A DNA stretch of 64,000 nt, taken from contig NZ_JACHIE010000001.1 in NCBI RefSeq assembly GCF_014207635.1, forward strand, positions 310,001-374,000, given 5' to 3'. The DNA comes from Acetobacter lovaniensis. GTDB lineage: Bacteria > Pseudomonadota > Alphaproteobacteria > Acetobacterales > Acetobacteraceae. The notes under the pieces were generated by a model, which did not search any database, was not told the origin of the DNA, and was given only the letters and a program-made list of their open reading frames with translations. How positions within the stretch are numbered: position 1 is the first letter of the stretch; the number at the start of each line of letters is the position of its first letter. The translations under genes and the position numbers were made by a program. Positions 46,468 to 54,421 of this stretch are shown piece after piece.

Positions 46468-48614
46468 GCACTCTTCTGGCCTCCTTTGGGTTTGCACCTT
46501 TGCTGCCGTTGTGGCTGCTGGCCATACTGGGCGTTGCGGCACTGGGCCTGTGCGGGTGGAGCCTGTTCCAGCGCACGGGGGGAGCCATTTTGCGCCTGTG
46601 CGCCATAGGTATGGTGCTGCTGTGGCTGGCCGGGCCACAACGTTACCACGAGCAGCGGCGCGCGCTCCCCCAGACTGCACTTCTGGTAGTGGACCAGTCC
46701 CCCTCCATGGCGCTGGACCAGCGTGCCGCCATTGCCCGGCAGGTGGCGGACGCACTGGCGCAGGCCAAGGTGGAGGGGTTGAACCTCCGCACCGTAACCG
46801 TGCGTGGTGCAGCACGTGATGGCACAAAACTGTTTGACGCGCTGGATCAGGCCGCAGCCGACATTCCCCCCGCCCAGTTTGCCGGGGCCATGATGGTTAC
46901 TGATGGAGAGGTCAGCGATGTTCCCACTACCCTGCCCGAGCGCCTGCGCCCCATGCAGGACAATGGCAGCCGCACAACCCTGCCCCTGCACGTTCTGCTC
47001 ACCGCCAGCACGGAGCAGAAAGACCGCAAGCTGAGCATCCTTCAGGCTCCCCCCTACGCCATTGCAGGCCAGAACACCAAACTGCGCGTGCAGGTGGATG
47101 ACATGGGACCGGGCACGCAGGCAGGCACACCGGCGGAGCTGACGGTCCGGGTGAATGGGGAAGAACCGCAGCATATTTCTGTCCTGAGCGGGATGCCGCA
47201 GGATATTACCGTGCCCGTAACCCAGCCGGGGCCGTTGCTGGTCAGCCTGTCCGCCTCGGCCCTGCCGGGGGAAGTCTCGGAACTGAACAACCAGACCGTA
47301 GCCCATATTACCGGCATACGGGACCGGCTAAAGGTGCTGCTGATCTCGGGCACACCCAATCAGGGGGAGCGGGTCTGGCGCAGGCTGCTCAAGGCGGACC
47401 CTTCGGTTGATCTGATCCACTTTACCATTCTGCGTCCCCCCGAAAAGGACGATGGCACCCCCCTGTCCGACCTTGCGCTGATCGCATTCCCCGTGCGCGA
47501 GCTGTTTCAGGACAAGATCAACCAGTTTGACCTGATCATCCTTGATGGGTTTGAAAACCGGCATATTCTGCCGCACAGTTATCTGGAAAATATTGCAGGC
47601 TTTGTCCGCCGCGGGGGTGGCCTGCTCCTGACCGCCGGACCCGAATTTATTGGCCCCGGCTCCTTGCAGGATACTCCGGTGGGGGACGTGCTGCCCGCCC
47701 ACGTAACTCCTGACCAGAGCAGCATGCTCGTCAGCCGCTTCCGCCCCACCCTGACCGATACCGGACGCAGGCACCCTGTTACGGCGTCACTTCCCGGCGC
47801 GCCAAAAGCAGGTGCGCAAGTCAACAGTGCTACAGCCGTACCGGGCCTGTGGGGGCCGTGGTACCGCGCCCTGCACCCCGACAGCACCCATGGTGAGGTG
47901 CTGATGAATGGACCCGATAACAGCCCCCTGCTGGTGCTGGACCGGGTTGATCAGGGCCGGATTGCGCTGCTTCTGTCTGACCAGATATGGCTGTGGTCAC
48001 GCGGGGAGGACGGCGGCGGCCCGCAGGCCGAACTGCTCCGTCGCATTTCGCACTGGCTGATGAAAGAGCCGGAACTGGAGGAGGAGCAGCTTACAGCCAG
48101 CATAAGCGCCAATACGCTCCACATTACCCGCCACAGTGTGGGCACACCTGCGGCCACCACCCTTACCCTGACCTCCCCCACCGGGCAGAGCAGCACCGTG
48201 CCCATGCACGCATCCGCACAGGAAGGCACCCAGACAGCACAACTGCCCATAACGGAGTCCGGTATCTGGCGTATTTCTGATGGCACACGCACAACCTATG
48301 CGGCACCTGAGCCAGAAAACACGCGTGAACTGACCAACCTGCGCGTCACTGCAACCCGTCTGGCGGATGTGGTCAAACAGAGTGGCGGGGGCATTTTCTG
48401 GCTCGGTGACAGCACAGCCAGCCTGCATGCCCCCACCCCAAGACTGGTCGCATCAGGCGCGCTGCACGGGGCGGACTGGCTGGGCTTTGCCCAGCGTGAT
48501 GCGCATCTGGTAACGGGCAGAAAACCCATCCCCCTCCTGCCCGCTCCTCTGGCCATGGTGCTCGCCCTTCTGCTGCTGTTTGGCGCATGGTGGCGGGAAG
48601 GACGGACCCGATAG
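46464..48614 (+). CDS. Large membrane protein with vWA-like and glutamine-amidotransferase-like domains
   Basis: A 716-residue protein. Helices at about residues 10-30 and 38-55 are followed by a periplasmic vWA-like segment (ALLVVDQSPSMALDQ, MMVTDGEVSDVP). A cohesin-like beta region follows. Then comes a class I amidotransferase-like fold (about 290-520: VLLISGTPNQGERVWRRLL, DLIILDGFENR, GGGLLLTAGPEFIG). No catalytic Cys-His-Glu triad is evident, so it is likely non-enzymatic. A terminal helix (PAPLAMVLALLLLFGAW) ends the protein. It closes the tightly overlapping part of the MoxR locus and probably forms a membrane complex with the preceding protein. Confidence 0.8.
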   Translation: MSTLLASFGFAPLLPLWLLAILGVAALGLCGWSLFQRTGGAILRLCAIGMVLLWLAGPQRYHEQRRALPQTALLVVDQSPSMALDQRAAIARQVADALAQAKVEGLNLRTVTVRGAARDGTKLFDALDQAAADIPPAQFAGAMMVTDGEVSDVPTTLPERLRPMQDNGSRTTLPLHVLLTASTEQKDRKLSILQAPPYAIAGQNTKLRVQVDDMGPGTQAGTPAELTVRVNGEEPQHISVLSGMPQDITVPVTQPGPLLVSLSASALPGEVSELNNQTVAHITGIRDRLKVLLISGTPNQGERVWRRLLKADPSVDLIHFTILRPPEKDDGTPLSDLALIAFPVRELFQDKINQFDLIILDGFENRHILPHSYLENIAGFVRRGGGLLLTAGPEFIGPGSLQDTPVGDVLPAHVTPDQSSMLVSRFRPTLTDTGRRHPVTASLPGAPKAGAQVNSATAVPGLWGPWYRALHPDSTHGEVLMNGPDNSPLLVLDRVDQGRIALLLSDQIWLWSRGEDGGGPQAELLRRISHWLMKEPELEEEQLTASISANTLHITRHSVGTPAATTLTLTSPTGQSSTVPMHASAQEGTQTAQLPITESGIWRISDGTRTTYAAPEPENTRELTNLRVTATRLADVVKQSGGGIFWLGDSTASLHAPTPRLVASGALHGADWLGFAQRDAHLVTGRKPIPLLPAPLAMVLALLLLFGAWWREGRTR

Positions 48615-48621
48615 ACCCCCG

Positions 48622-48640
48622 GAGCGTCTTTTCCGCTCCC
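48622..48640 (+). other. Small hairpin after the amidotransferase-like gene
   Basis: GGAGCG (48622-48627) and CGCTCC (48635-48640) around a seven-base T-rich loop, eight bases after the stop. No T-run follows; it may attenuate readthrough to the ankyrin-like gene. Confidence 0.3.
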
Positions 48641-48684
48641 ATGGGCTGTGATACGGTAGAGGCTCCTGTATTGATGGACAGACA

Positions 48685-49278
48685 ATGACCCGTTTTCCAC
48701 GCCTTGTTTCATCCGCTCTGCTGTTCAGCAGCCTTGTCATGTTTGCTGCGGTTCCGGCATTTGCTGATGACGCCGAAGATCAGGCTGCGGCGGCGGAATC
48801 CGCCGAAAAGTCGGAAAGCGCCAAGGCCGCCAAACGTGCAGCCCCGCCCACCGCCATTCCCGGTGCTGATGGCGGCGATGATGAAGCGGGGGAAGGGGGT
48901 GGCCACCCCAACAAGGATGTGGAGCCCACGGTCGCACTGTTCGAGGCCATAAACCGGGGGAGTGTTTCCTCCGCGCGTGACGCCATTAACCGTGGTGCGG
49001 ACCTGAACGGGCATAATATTCTGGGCCAGACACCACTTGATATGTCCATCGACCTGAACCGCAACCCCATTACCTTCCTGCTTTTGTCCCTGCGTAATTC
49101 CAGCAGCATGCAGGGGAGTGATGGCGTGGGTACGGTCAGCACATCCAACCTGCATATGAGCAGCAGCAGTGTGGATGTGGAAGACGACACCAAAAACAAG
49201 GCGCATGATCCGCGCTATGACCACGCTGGCGGGGCTGCCCAGCCCTCCATCGGCTTTCTGGGTTTTGGTGGCAGCTAG
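48685..49278 (+). CDS. Secreted ankyrin-repeat-like protein
   Basis: A 197-residue exported protein. The signal peptide is about residues 1-27 (LLFSSLVMFAAVPAFA). An Ala/Glu/Lys-rich low-complexity stretch follows (about 28-75). Then comes a segment with the ankyrin consensus, VALFEAINRGSVSSARDAINRGADLN then GQTPLDMSIDLNRNPITFLLLSL (about 88-140). The C-terminal third is Ser/Asp-rich without recognisable features and ends in GFLGFGGS. It lies 70 bases after the MoxR-locus genes on the same strand and may be a periplasmic partner; this is inference from position. Function unknown. Confidence 0.7.
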   Translation: MTRFPRLVSSALLFSSLVMFAAVPAFADDAEDQAAAAESAEKSESAKAAKRAAPPTAIPGADGGDDEAGEGGGHPNKDVEPTVALFEAINRGSVSSARDAINRGADLNGHNILGQTPLDMSIDLNRNPITFLLLSLRNSSSMQGSDGVGTVSTSNLHMSSSSVDVEDDTKNKAHDPRYDHAGGAAQPSIGFLGFGGS

Positions 49279-49308
49279 GCCATCTGTCAGCCTTGCCGGA
49301 CTGCACAT

Positions 49309-49341
49309 AAAAAAGGGGGCACCAAAGTGCCCCCCTTTTTT
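49309..49341. terminator. Bidirectional terminator between the ankyrin-like gene and ccrM
   Basis: GGGGGCAC, loop CAAA, GTGCCCCC form the stem, flanked by six A on the left and six T on the right, so a T-run is present in both directions. One extra C sits at the base of the right arm. It separates convergent genes. Confidence 0.9.
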
Positions 49342-49367
49342 ATAACTTCATGCCGTGCTGTCTGGTT

Positions 49368-50471
49368 TTACAGCGCAACCGTAGCCCCCAGACTTTCCTG
49401 CCGCAGCACATCAAGCGGGAGCAACACGCCTTCACGCTCGAAGTGCCAGAATGTCCAGCCATTGCACGATGGCGCGTTGGTCAGCATGGCACCCATTTTA
49501 TGGATTGAGCCACGCTTGGCGCCACTGATCAGCGTGCCATCTGCGGCGACTGTAGCCTGAACACGCTGTTTTTTATCACTCAGCACCGTTCCGGCCACAA
49601 GCGCGCCATGCTCCACCAGACTGCCAAAGGGCACACGCGGTGCTTCGCGCTTGTCCTGTGTGGTCTGTATGGCGTCATCATCCAAAGGTACTTCGCTGGC
49701 CACGCGGGCTCTGGCGGCTTCCACATAATCCGGGTGGCGCTCAATGCCTACAAAATGGCGGCGCAGGCGGCGGGCCATGGCGGCCGTGGTGCCTGAGCCG
49801 GAGAACGGGTCGAGCACCACATCATTCACCGTTGTGGAAGCCAGCAGCACGCGATGGAGCAGGCTTTCAGGCTTCTGGGTGGGGTGGAGCTTCAGCCCAT
49901 GTTCGTTCCGCAGGCGCTCATTGCCGGTGCAGAGCGGCAGATACCAGTCCGAGCGCATCTGCACGTCATCATTCAGCGCCTTCATGGCCTGATAGTTGAA
50001 GCGGTAGCGGCTATCCTGACTACGGGCAGCCCAGATGAGCGTTTCGTGCGCATTGGTAAAACGACGGCCACGGAAGTTGGGCATGGGGTTGGACTTGCGC
50101 CAGACCACATCGTTCAGAATCCAGAACCCGAGGTCCTGCAGAATGGCCCCGAGGCGGAAGATGTTATGGTAGGAACCAATCACCCAGATCGTTCCATCCT
50201 TATGCAGCAGGCGGCGGGCCTCGCTCAGCCACTCCCGCGTGAAGCGGTCGTATTCCTGCAGGTCGGAAAATTTGTCCCAGTCATCATCCACGCCATCGAC
50301 AACACTGTCGTCGGGGCGGCGGAGTTCACCCCGAAGTTGCAGGTTGTACGGCGGGTCGGCAAAAATGCAGTCCACCGAGCCCGAAGGCAAGGTGCGCATG
50401 GTCTCCACGCATTCACCCCGCAGGATTTCGTCCAGAGGGAGGTCCATGGAAACTGCTTTTGCGCCGCTCAT
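49368..50471 (-). CDS. ccrM: Adenine-N6 DNA methyltransferase, CcrM type (GANTC)
   Basis: A 367-residue beta-class methyltransferase. Catalytic DPPYNLQL (about residues 39-46) comes before the SAM-binding DPFSGSGTT (about 227-235), the order typical of CcrM. The C-terminal extension (about 270-360: [42 protein letters not shown]) is the DNA-binding region found in CcrM orthologues. Specificity for GANTC is inferred from that match and from the alphaproteobacterial context; it links gene expression to the cell cycle. ATG 50471 overlaps the rnhB stop (ATGA), a conserved coupling. The frame is open further upstream inside rnhB, but without homology. Confidence 0.93.
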   Translation of the reverse strand: MSGAKAVSMDLPLDEILRGECVETMRTLPSGSVDCIFADPPYNLQLRGELRRPDDSVVDGVDDDWDKFSDLQEYDRFTREWLSEARRLLHKDGTIWVIGSYHNIFRLGAILQDLGFWILNDVVWRKSNPMPNFRGRRFTNAHETLIWAARSQDSRYRFNYQAMKALNDDVQMRSDWYLPLCTGNERLRNEHGLKLHPTQKPESLLHRVLLASTTVNDVVLDPFSGSGTTAAMARRLRRHFVGIERHPDYVEAARARVASEVPLDDDAIQTTQDKREAPRVPFGSLVEHGALVAGTVLSDKKQRVQATVAADGTLISGAKRGSIHKMGAMLTNAPSCNGWTFWHFEREGVLLPLDVLRQESLGATVAL

Positions 50472-51097
50472 GCCCGGGTCTCCGTTTTCAAATGTTCTAG
50501 CTGCTGGCGTACGGTGCCAAATGTTTTTCTGTGGTGCGGGGTTACACCCGTTTGCAGCAGAGCCCGGCGATGAACCGCCGTGCCGTAACCTGCATTTTTT
50601 TCCCATCCATAATCGGGCCAGCGCACATTCAGCCGCGCCATGATGCGGTCACGCACCACCTTGGCCATAATGGAGGCCGCGGCAATGGACAGGCTCACCC
50701 CGTCCCCCCCCACGATGGCCTCTGCACTACACCCGAAATCCGGAATTCTGTTGCCATCAACAAGCACATGGTCGGGCCGGACCGGCAGGCGGGCAACAGC
50801 GCGCTGCATGGCAAGGTGGGACGCATGGTAGATGTTGATACGGTCAATTTCCGCCGTGGAGGCGGCACCCACGCCAATGGCCACACCGGGCACATGGGGC
50901 AGACGCCCGGCAATGGCCTCACGCAATGCGGGTTTCAACTTTTTGGAATCATCGATAACGGCGGCAAGGTCATCTGGCACGCCACAGGCAAACACCACTG
51001 CGGCGGCTACAACCGGACCGGCAAGCGGGCCACGGCCCACCTCATCCACTCCGGCGACCAGGCCGCCATGCTGTTGTTCCCGCCTGAAGTCCGGCAT
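50468..51097 (-). CDS. rnhB: Ribonuclease HII
   Basis: Removes single ribonucleotides and RNA primers from DNA. The protein has 209 residues. The DEDD-type active site starts with [21 protein letters not shown] (Asp and Glu at about residues 18-19). IDDSKKL and later [10 protein letters not shown] follow, with [13 protein letters not shown] near the end. ATG 51097 has GGGAAGGGA upstream. It is the first gene of rnhB-ccrM, so the GANTC-rich region at 51123-51206 probably controls both. Confidence 0.95.
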   Translation of the reverse strand: MPDFRREQQHGGLVAGVDEVGRGPLAGPVVAAAVVFACGVPDDLAAVIDDSKKLKPALREAIAGRLPHVPGVAIGVGAASTAEIDRINIYHASHLAMQRAVARLPVRPDHVLVDGNRIPDFGCSAEAIVGGDGVSLSIAAASIMAKVVRDRIMARLNVRWPDYGWEKNAGYGTAVHRRALLQTGVTPHHRKTFGTVRQQLEHLKTETRA

Positions 51098-51122
51098 TGC
51101 ATCCCTTCCCGTCCGCTTGAAA

Positions 51123-51165
51123 CGACTCGGTTAAAATTACCGAGTCGCTGCAATTGCGACTCGGT
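51123..51165. promoter_or_regulatory. ccrM: Three interleaved 9-base dyads, each containing GANTC, upstream of rnhB-ccrM
   Basis: CGACTCGGT (51123-51131), ACCGAGTCG (51139-51147) and CGACTCGGT (51157-51165) alternate in orientation with spacers of seven and nine bases. The middle copy can pair with either neighbour. Each contains a GANTC site (51124, 51142, 51158), and a fourth GANTC lies at 51202. The array is 26-68 bases before the rnhB start. Methylation-sensitive control of the methylase operon is the obvious reading; an RNA switch with alternative hairpins is also possible. Confidence 0.7.
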
Positions 51166-51221
51166 AGGGAAGGAAAAGCATTTTTTTACCCGGGAGCGCA
51201 AGAGTCCCGGTCAAATGATTT

Positions 51222-51527
51222 TTAGGAATGACGACGGCGAGGGAAGAAAAGCCAGCCGAGCAGAATCCCCACAACCGCCACAATCCCCAATGAAAGCAAG
51301 GGTTTATCCCGCACAAAGGTCACCGCTTTTTCAACCGCGCCTTCACCTTCCTCATACAGATCGGCAAAATCTTCCTGCATGTGTGCGGTGAACTGGTCGA
51401 GCTTTCCATCCGCCTGAAGTCCAATATCGCCCGTCAGCCCCCCGGCGGCATCCTTGACATGTCCCTTAAGGTCCCGAACCTTGGCGTCGATCTTGTTTTC
51501 GATGGTGTCGATTTTATCTTTAGCCAT
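51222..51527 (-). CDS. CsbD-like stress protein with C-terminal membrane anchor
   Basis: A 101-residue protein. The N-terminal part (about 10-70: KIDAKVRDLKGHVKDAAGGLTGDIGLQADGKLDQF) matches the CsbD pattern of a hydrophilic, bundle-like stress protein. The C-terminal part (RDKPLLSLGIVAVVGILLGWLFFPRRR) is the YqjD/ElaB-type anchor with a basic end. The combination suggests a membrane-tethered stress factor; in E. coli the YqjD family associates with ribosomes. ATG 51527 has GGAG about nine bases upstream. It is divergent from the MFS gene at 51640; the 112-base gap holds both promoters, which I could not resolve. Confidence 0.78.
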   Translation of the reverse strand: MAKDKIDTIENKIDAKVRDLKGHVKDAAGGLTGDIGLQADGKLDQFTAHMQEDFADLYEEGEGAVEKAVTFVRDKPLLSLGIVAVVGILLGWLFFPRRRHS

Positions 51528-51639
51528 GACGACTTTCTCCTTTTCTGAACCATTCCGTAACGGCCCGCGCATGGAAGCGACCGGAGATCTGCACGATCGC
51601 CTGTTGCATCAGACCGCAAAAACGCGTCTCTGACTAGGC

Positions 51640-53034
51640 ATGCCTTCTCCGACGTCCACACAACTGACTGCACTCATCGTTGGTTCCATGTTTTTTATGG
51701 AACAGCTTGATGGCACCATTCTGGCAACCGCCCTGCCCTCCATCGCCCATAGCCTGCATGTGGATATGGTCGCCACGTCTGTTGCCCTGACATCCTACAT
51801 TATCGGGCTGGCCATTTTTATTCCCGCATCAGGCGCACTGGCCGACCGTCTGGGCAGCCGCACGGTCCTGATGGTGGCGATCTGCATTTTTGTGGGCAGT
51901 TCAATTTTTTGCGGTACCGCCCATTCCCTGCTGTTTCTGGCCATCATGCGCACCATACAGGGCATTGGTGGCGCCCTAATGGTGCCCGTAGGGCGGCTTG
52001 CGGTTATTCGCAGCACTCCCGCGGACCAGCTTGTGCGCACCATGACGTGGATGATGCTGCCCGCAACCCTCGGCCCCCTGCTTGGTCCTGTGGTGGGGGG
52101 GTATATTACGTCATGGCTGACATGGCGGTGGAATTTTTACCTGAATATCCCGGTCGGTGTGGTCGGGCTGTTCCTGACCTACCGCTTTATCCCCGAGGTG
52201 CGCGAACTCTCCCCCCCTCCGTTTGATGTCAAGGGGCTGTTTCTGGCTGGGGGCGGGCTGGCGGTTCTGTCCGTTTTTGCAGAGATGTTCAGCCACGGCA
52301 CAGGCTCGCCCGCACTTGTTACGGCCCTTTTGTGTGCTGGCCTGCTGCTGCTGGGCATTTACACCCATCACGCAGGGCGCACGTCTTTTCCGCTTCTGGA
52401 CCTGCGGCTTATGCGCGTCCAGACCTTTCGCATTTCCGTTTTTGGGGGAGCCGCATCGCGCATTGCTGTGGGGTCCCTGCCGTTTCTACTCCCTTCTTTT
52501 CTACAGATCGGGGCCGGGCTGAGTGCGGCGCAGAGCGGGCTTGTAACCTTTGTGGCCCCACTGGGCGCTATCGCCATGCGTCCCTTTGTACCAGCACTGC
52601 TCAAACGCTGGGGGTTCCGCACCATTCTCATGGCCAATGGCTCATCCGCGGCACTGGTTTTTGCCATGATCGCCCTCTTCCGCCCGAGCTACCCGTTATG
52701 GCTGCTCTCGCTTGTGCTCACGCTGGCCGGGGCGGCCCAGTCGCTCCAGTTTTCGGCTTATAACACCGTTGCCTATGCCGATATTCCACAGGACAGGATG
52801 AGTGCGGCAACCAGCCTGTATTCCACCATGCAGCAGATCATGCTTTCGGCTGGCATCTGCATTGCCGCAGGTACCCTGACCGTGCTGAGCAGGCTACACC
52901 ACAACACCCCCGCGAACATGACCGATTTTGCATTCGGCTTTGTTGTAACGGGGGGTATCTCCCTTCTGGCCGTACCACTATGCGCCGCACTTTCGCCTTC
53001 CGCAGGGGCGAACATGAGTGGTAACCGCCGTTAA
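51640..53034 (+). CDS. DHA2-family MFS multidrug transporter
   Basis: A 464-residue exporter with about 14 helices. Helix 1 carries MEQLDGTILATALPSIA, the DHA2 motif. Motif A-like ADRLGSRTVLM follows helix 2. Motif C-like LGPLLGPVVGGYITSWLTWRWNFYLNIPVG is in helix 5. It is a paralogue of EmrB at 35006 but has no membrane-fusion partner beside it, so it probably works alone across the inner membrane. The ribosome site before ATG 51640 is poor (AGG only three bases away). The mdtABC operon follows after 178 bases. Confidence 0.9.
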   Translation: MPSPTSTQLTALIVGSMFFMEQLDGTILATALPSIAHSLHVDMVATSVALTSYIIGLAIFIPASGALADRLGSRTVLMVAICIFVGSSIFCGTAHSLLFLAIMRTIQGIGGALMVPVGRLAVIRSTPADQLVRTMTWMMLPATLGPLLGPVVGGYITSWLTWRWNFYLNIPVGVVGLFLTYRFIPEVRELSPPPFDVKGLFLAGGGLAVLSVFAEMFSHGTGSPALVTALLCAGLLLLGIYTHHAGRTSFPLLDLRLMRVQTFRISVFGGAASRIAVGSLPFLLPSFLQIGAGLSAAQSGLVTFVAPLGAIAMRPFVPALLKRWGFRTILMANGSSAALVFAMIALFRPSYPLWLLSLVLTLAGAAQSLQFSAYNTVAYADIPQDRMSAATSLYSTMQQIMLSAGICIAAGTLTVLSRLHHNTPANMTDFAFGFVVTGGISLLAVPLCAALSPSAGANMSGNRR

Positions 53035-53212
53035 ACGCACGCTTTTAACGCACAAATTATGGAGCGAAATGTTATTTTATGCACACCCTCTATGAGGAAG
53101 CTTGCACTTGCGCAAAGAGTTCAGCACAGTTCCCTCTGTAAACAGGGTGCCCCTATGCACAGCGTTCCCCTGCATTTTCTGACGCAACTTAGGTTAACGA
53201 ACAGCGCACCTC

Positions 53213-54421
53213 ATGGACGATAATTCTCCGCCCTCCGCCTCTCCCGCCAAACCGCGCTCCTCCAGAAAGCGCCTGCTTCTGGCGGGTGGTGCCGTGGTGG
53301 CCGTCTGCATTCTGGGCTTTGCCTTCCTGCGTCCGCATGGGGGCCACAAGACGCACCACGGCGCGGCTGATTCCAGCCAGAGCCAGCCCGTAGCGGTCCA
53401 GACAGTGCACGCAGGCAGCATGCCCGTGGAACTGACCGAACTGGGCACGGTGGTCCCCATTACCAACGTAACCGTGCAGACCCGCGTGGAAGGCTACCTG
53501 ATGCAGGTGCTTTTTACCGAAGGCCAGCATGTGCATAAGGGCGACCTGCTCGCCCTGATCGACCCCCGCCCCTATCAGGTGCAACTGGAACAGTATGAAG
53601 GCCAGCTTGCACGGGACAAGGCGCAGCTTGAACAGGCCCGGGTAGATAACGGGCGTTACCAGCGCCTGATCCGGCAGGACAGTATTGACGCCAAAACCGC
53701 ACGCGACCAGCAGTTTATGGTCCAGCAGCTTGAAGGCACGGTCAAGGCTGACCAGGCACTGGTGGATAACCAGAAGCTGCAACTGATCTACTGCCACATT
53801 ATTGCGCCCGTGGATGGGCGCATTGGCATTCGCGCAGTGGACCGGGGCAACTACGTGGCGGCTGGCCAGTCCGGCGGACTGGCGGTGCTGACACAGATGC
53901 AGCCCATATCGGTCATTTTCACGCTGCCTCAGGACCAGTTGCCCGAGGTGTTTGCCCAGTTGCAGGCACGCAAATCCCTCCCCGTTTCAGCATGGAACAG
54001 TTCCAACACGCAAAAAATAGCCGATGGCACGGTCAGCACACTGGACAGCCAGATTGATACGGCAACCGGCACCGTGCGCCTGCGCGCCATTTTTGCCAAT
54101 GAAGACGAGCACCTGTTCCCCAACCAGTTTGTCAACGCGCATCTGCTGGTCAAAACGCTGGACCACGTTCTGCTCCTGCCCACAACCGCCGTACAGACCG
54201 GTCCCTCCGGCCTGTTCGTGTATGTTGTCAAAGATGATGACACGGTCAGCGTCCAGCCCGTAACCACCGGCATTTCCAACGGCACGCTCAGCGTTGTCAC
54301 CTCCGGGCTGAAGGAAGGCGACAGGGTGGTTACAGATGGCACAGACCATTTGCGCGCCGGGATCAAGGTGAGTGTTCCCCCCACGGCTTCCACGCCAGCA
54401 CCGGACCATGCCACGCCGTGA
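53213..54421 (+). CDS. RND efflux periplasmic adaptor, MdtA type
   Basis: A 402-residue membrane fusion protein. The N-terminal membrane helix or signal anchor is about residues 20-40 (RKRLLLAGGAVVAVCILGFAFL). The lipoyl halves and alpha-hairpin follow (VELTELGTVVPITNVTVQTRVEGYLMQV, LARDKAQLEQARVDNGRY, APVDGRIGIRAVDRGNYV). The beta-barrel and membrane-proximal domains end in LKEGDRVVTDG. There is no clear ribosome site before ATG 53213, so it may be weakly or leaderless-initiated. The stop overlaps the next gene (GTGA). First gene of an mdtABC-oprM-like operon. Confidence 0.9.
   Translation: MDDNSPPSASPAKPRSSRKRLLLAGGAVVAVCILGFAFLRPHGGHKTHHGAADSSQSQPVAVQTVHAGSMPVELTELGTVVPITNVTVQTRVEGYLMQVLFTEGQHVHKGDLLALIDPRPYQVQLEQYEGQLARDKAQLEQARVDNGRYQRLIRQDSIDAKTARDQQFMVQQLEGTVKADQALVDNQKLQLIYCHIIAPVDGRIGIRAVDRGNYVAAGQSGGLAVLTQMQPISVIFTLPQDQLPEVFAQLQARKSLPVSAWNSSNTQKIADGTVSTLDSQIDTATGTVRLRAIFANEDEHLFPNQFVNAHLLVKTLDHVLLLPTTAVQTGPSGLFVYVVKDDDTVSVQPVTTGISNGTLSVVTSGLKEGDRVVTDGTDHLRAGIKVSVPPTASTPAPDHATP

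Noticed and set aside
51187..51212. CCGGGA/TCCCGG stem as a terminator of the CsbD-like gene
   Set aside because: On the minus strand it is followed by A, not T; the six-pair stem is left uncalled.
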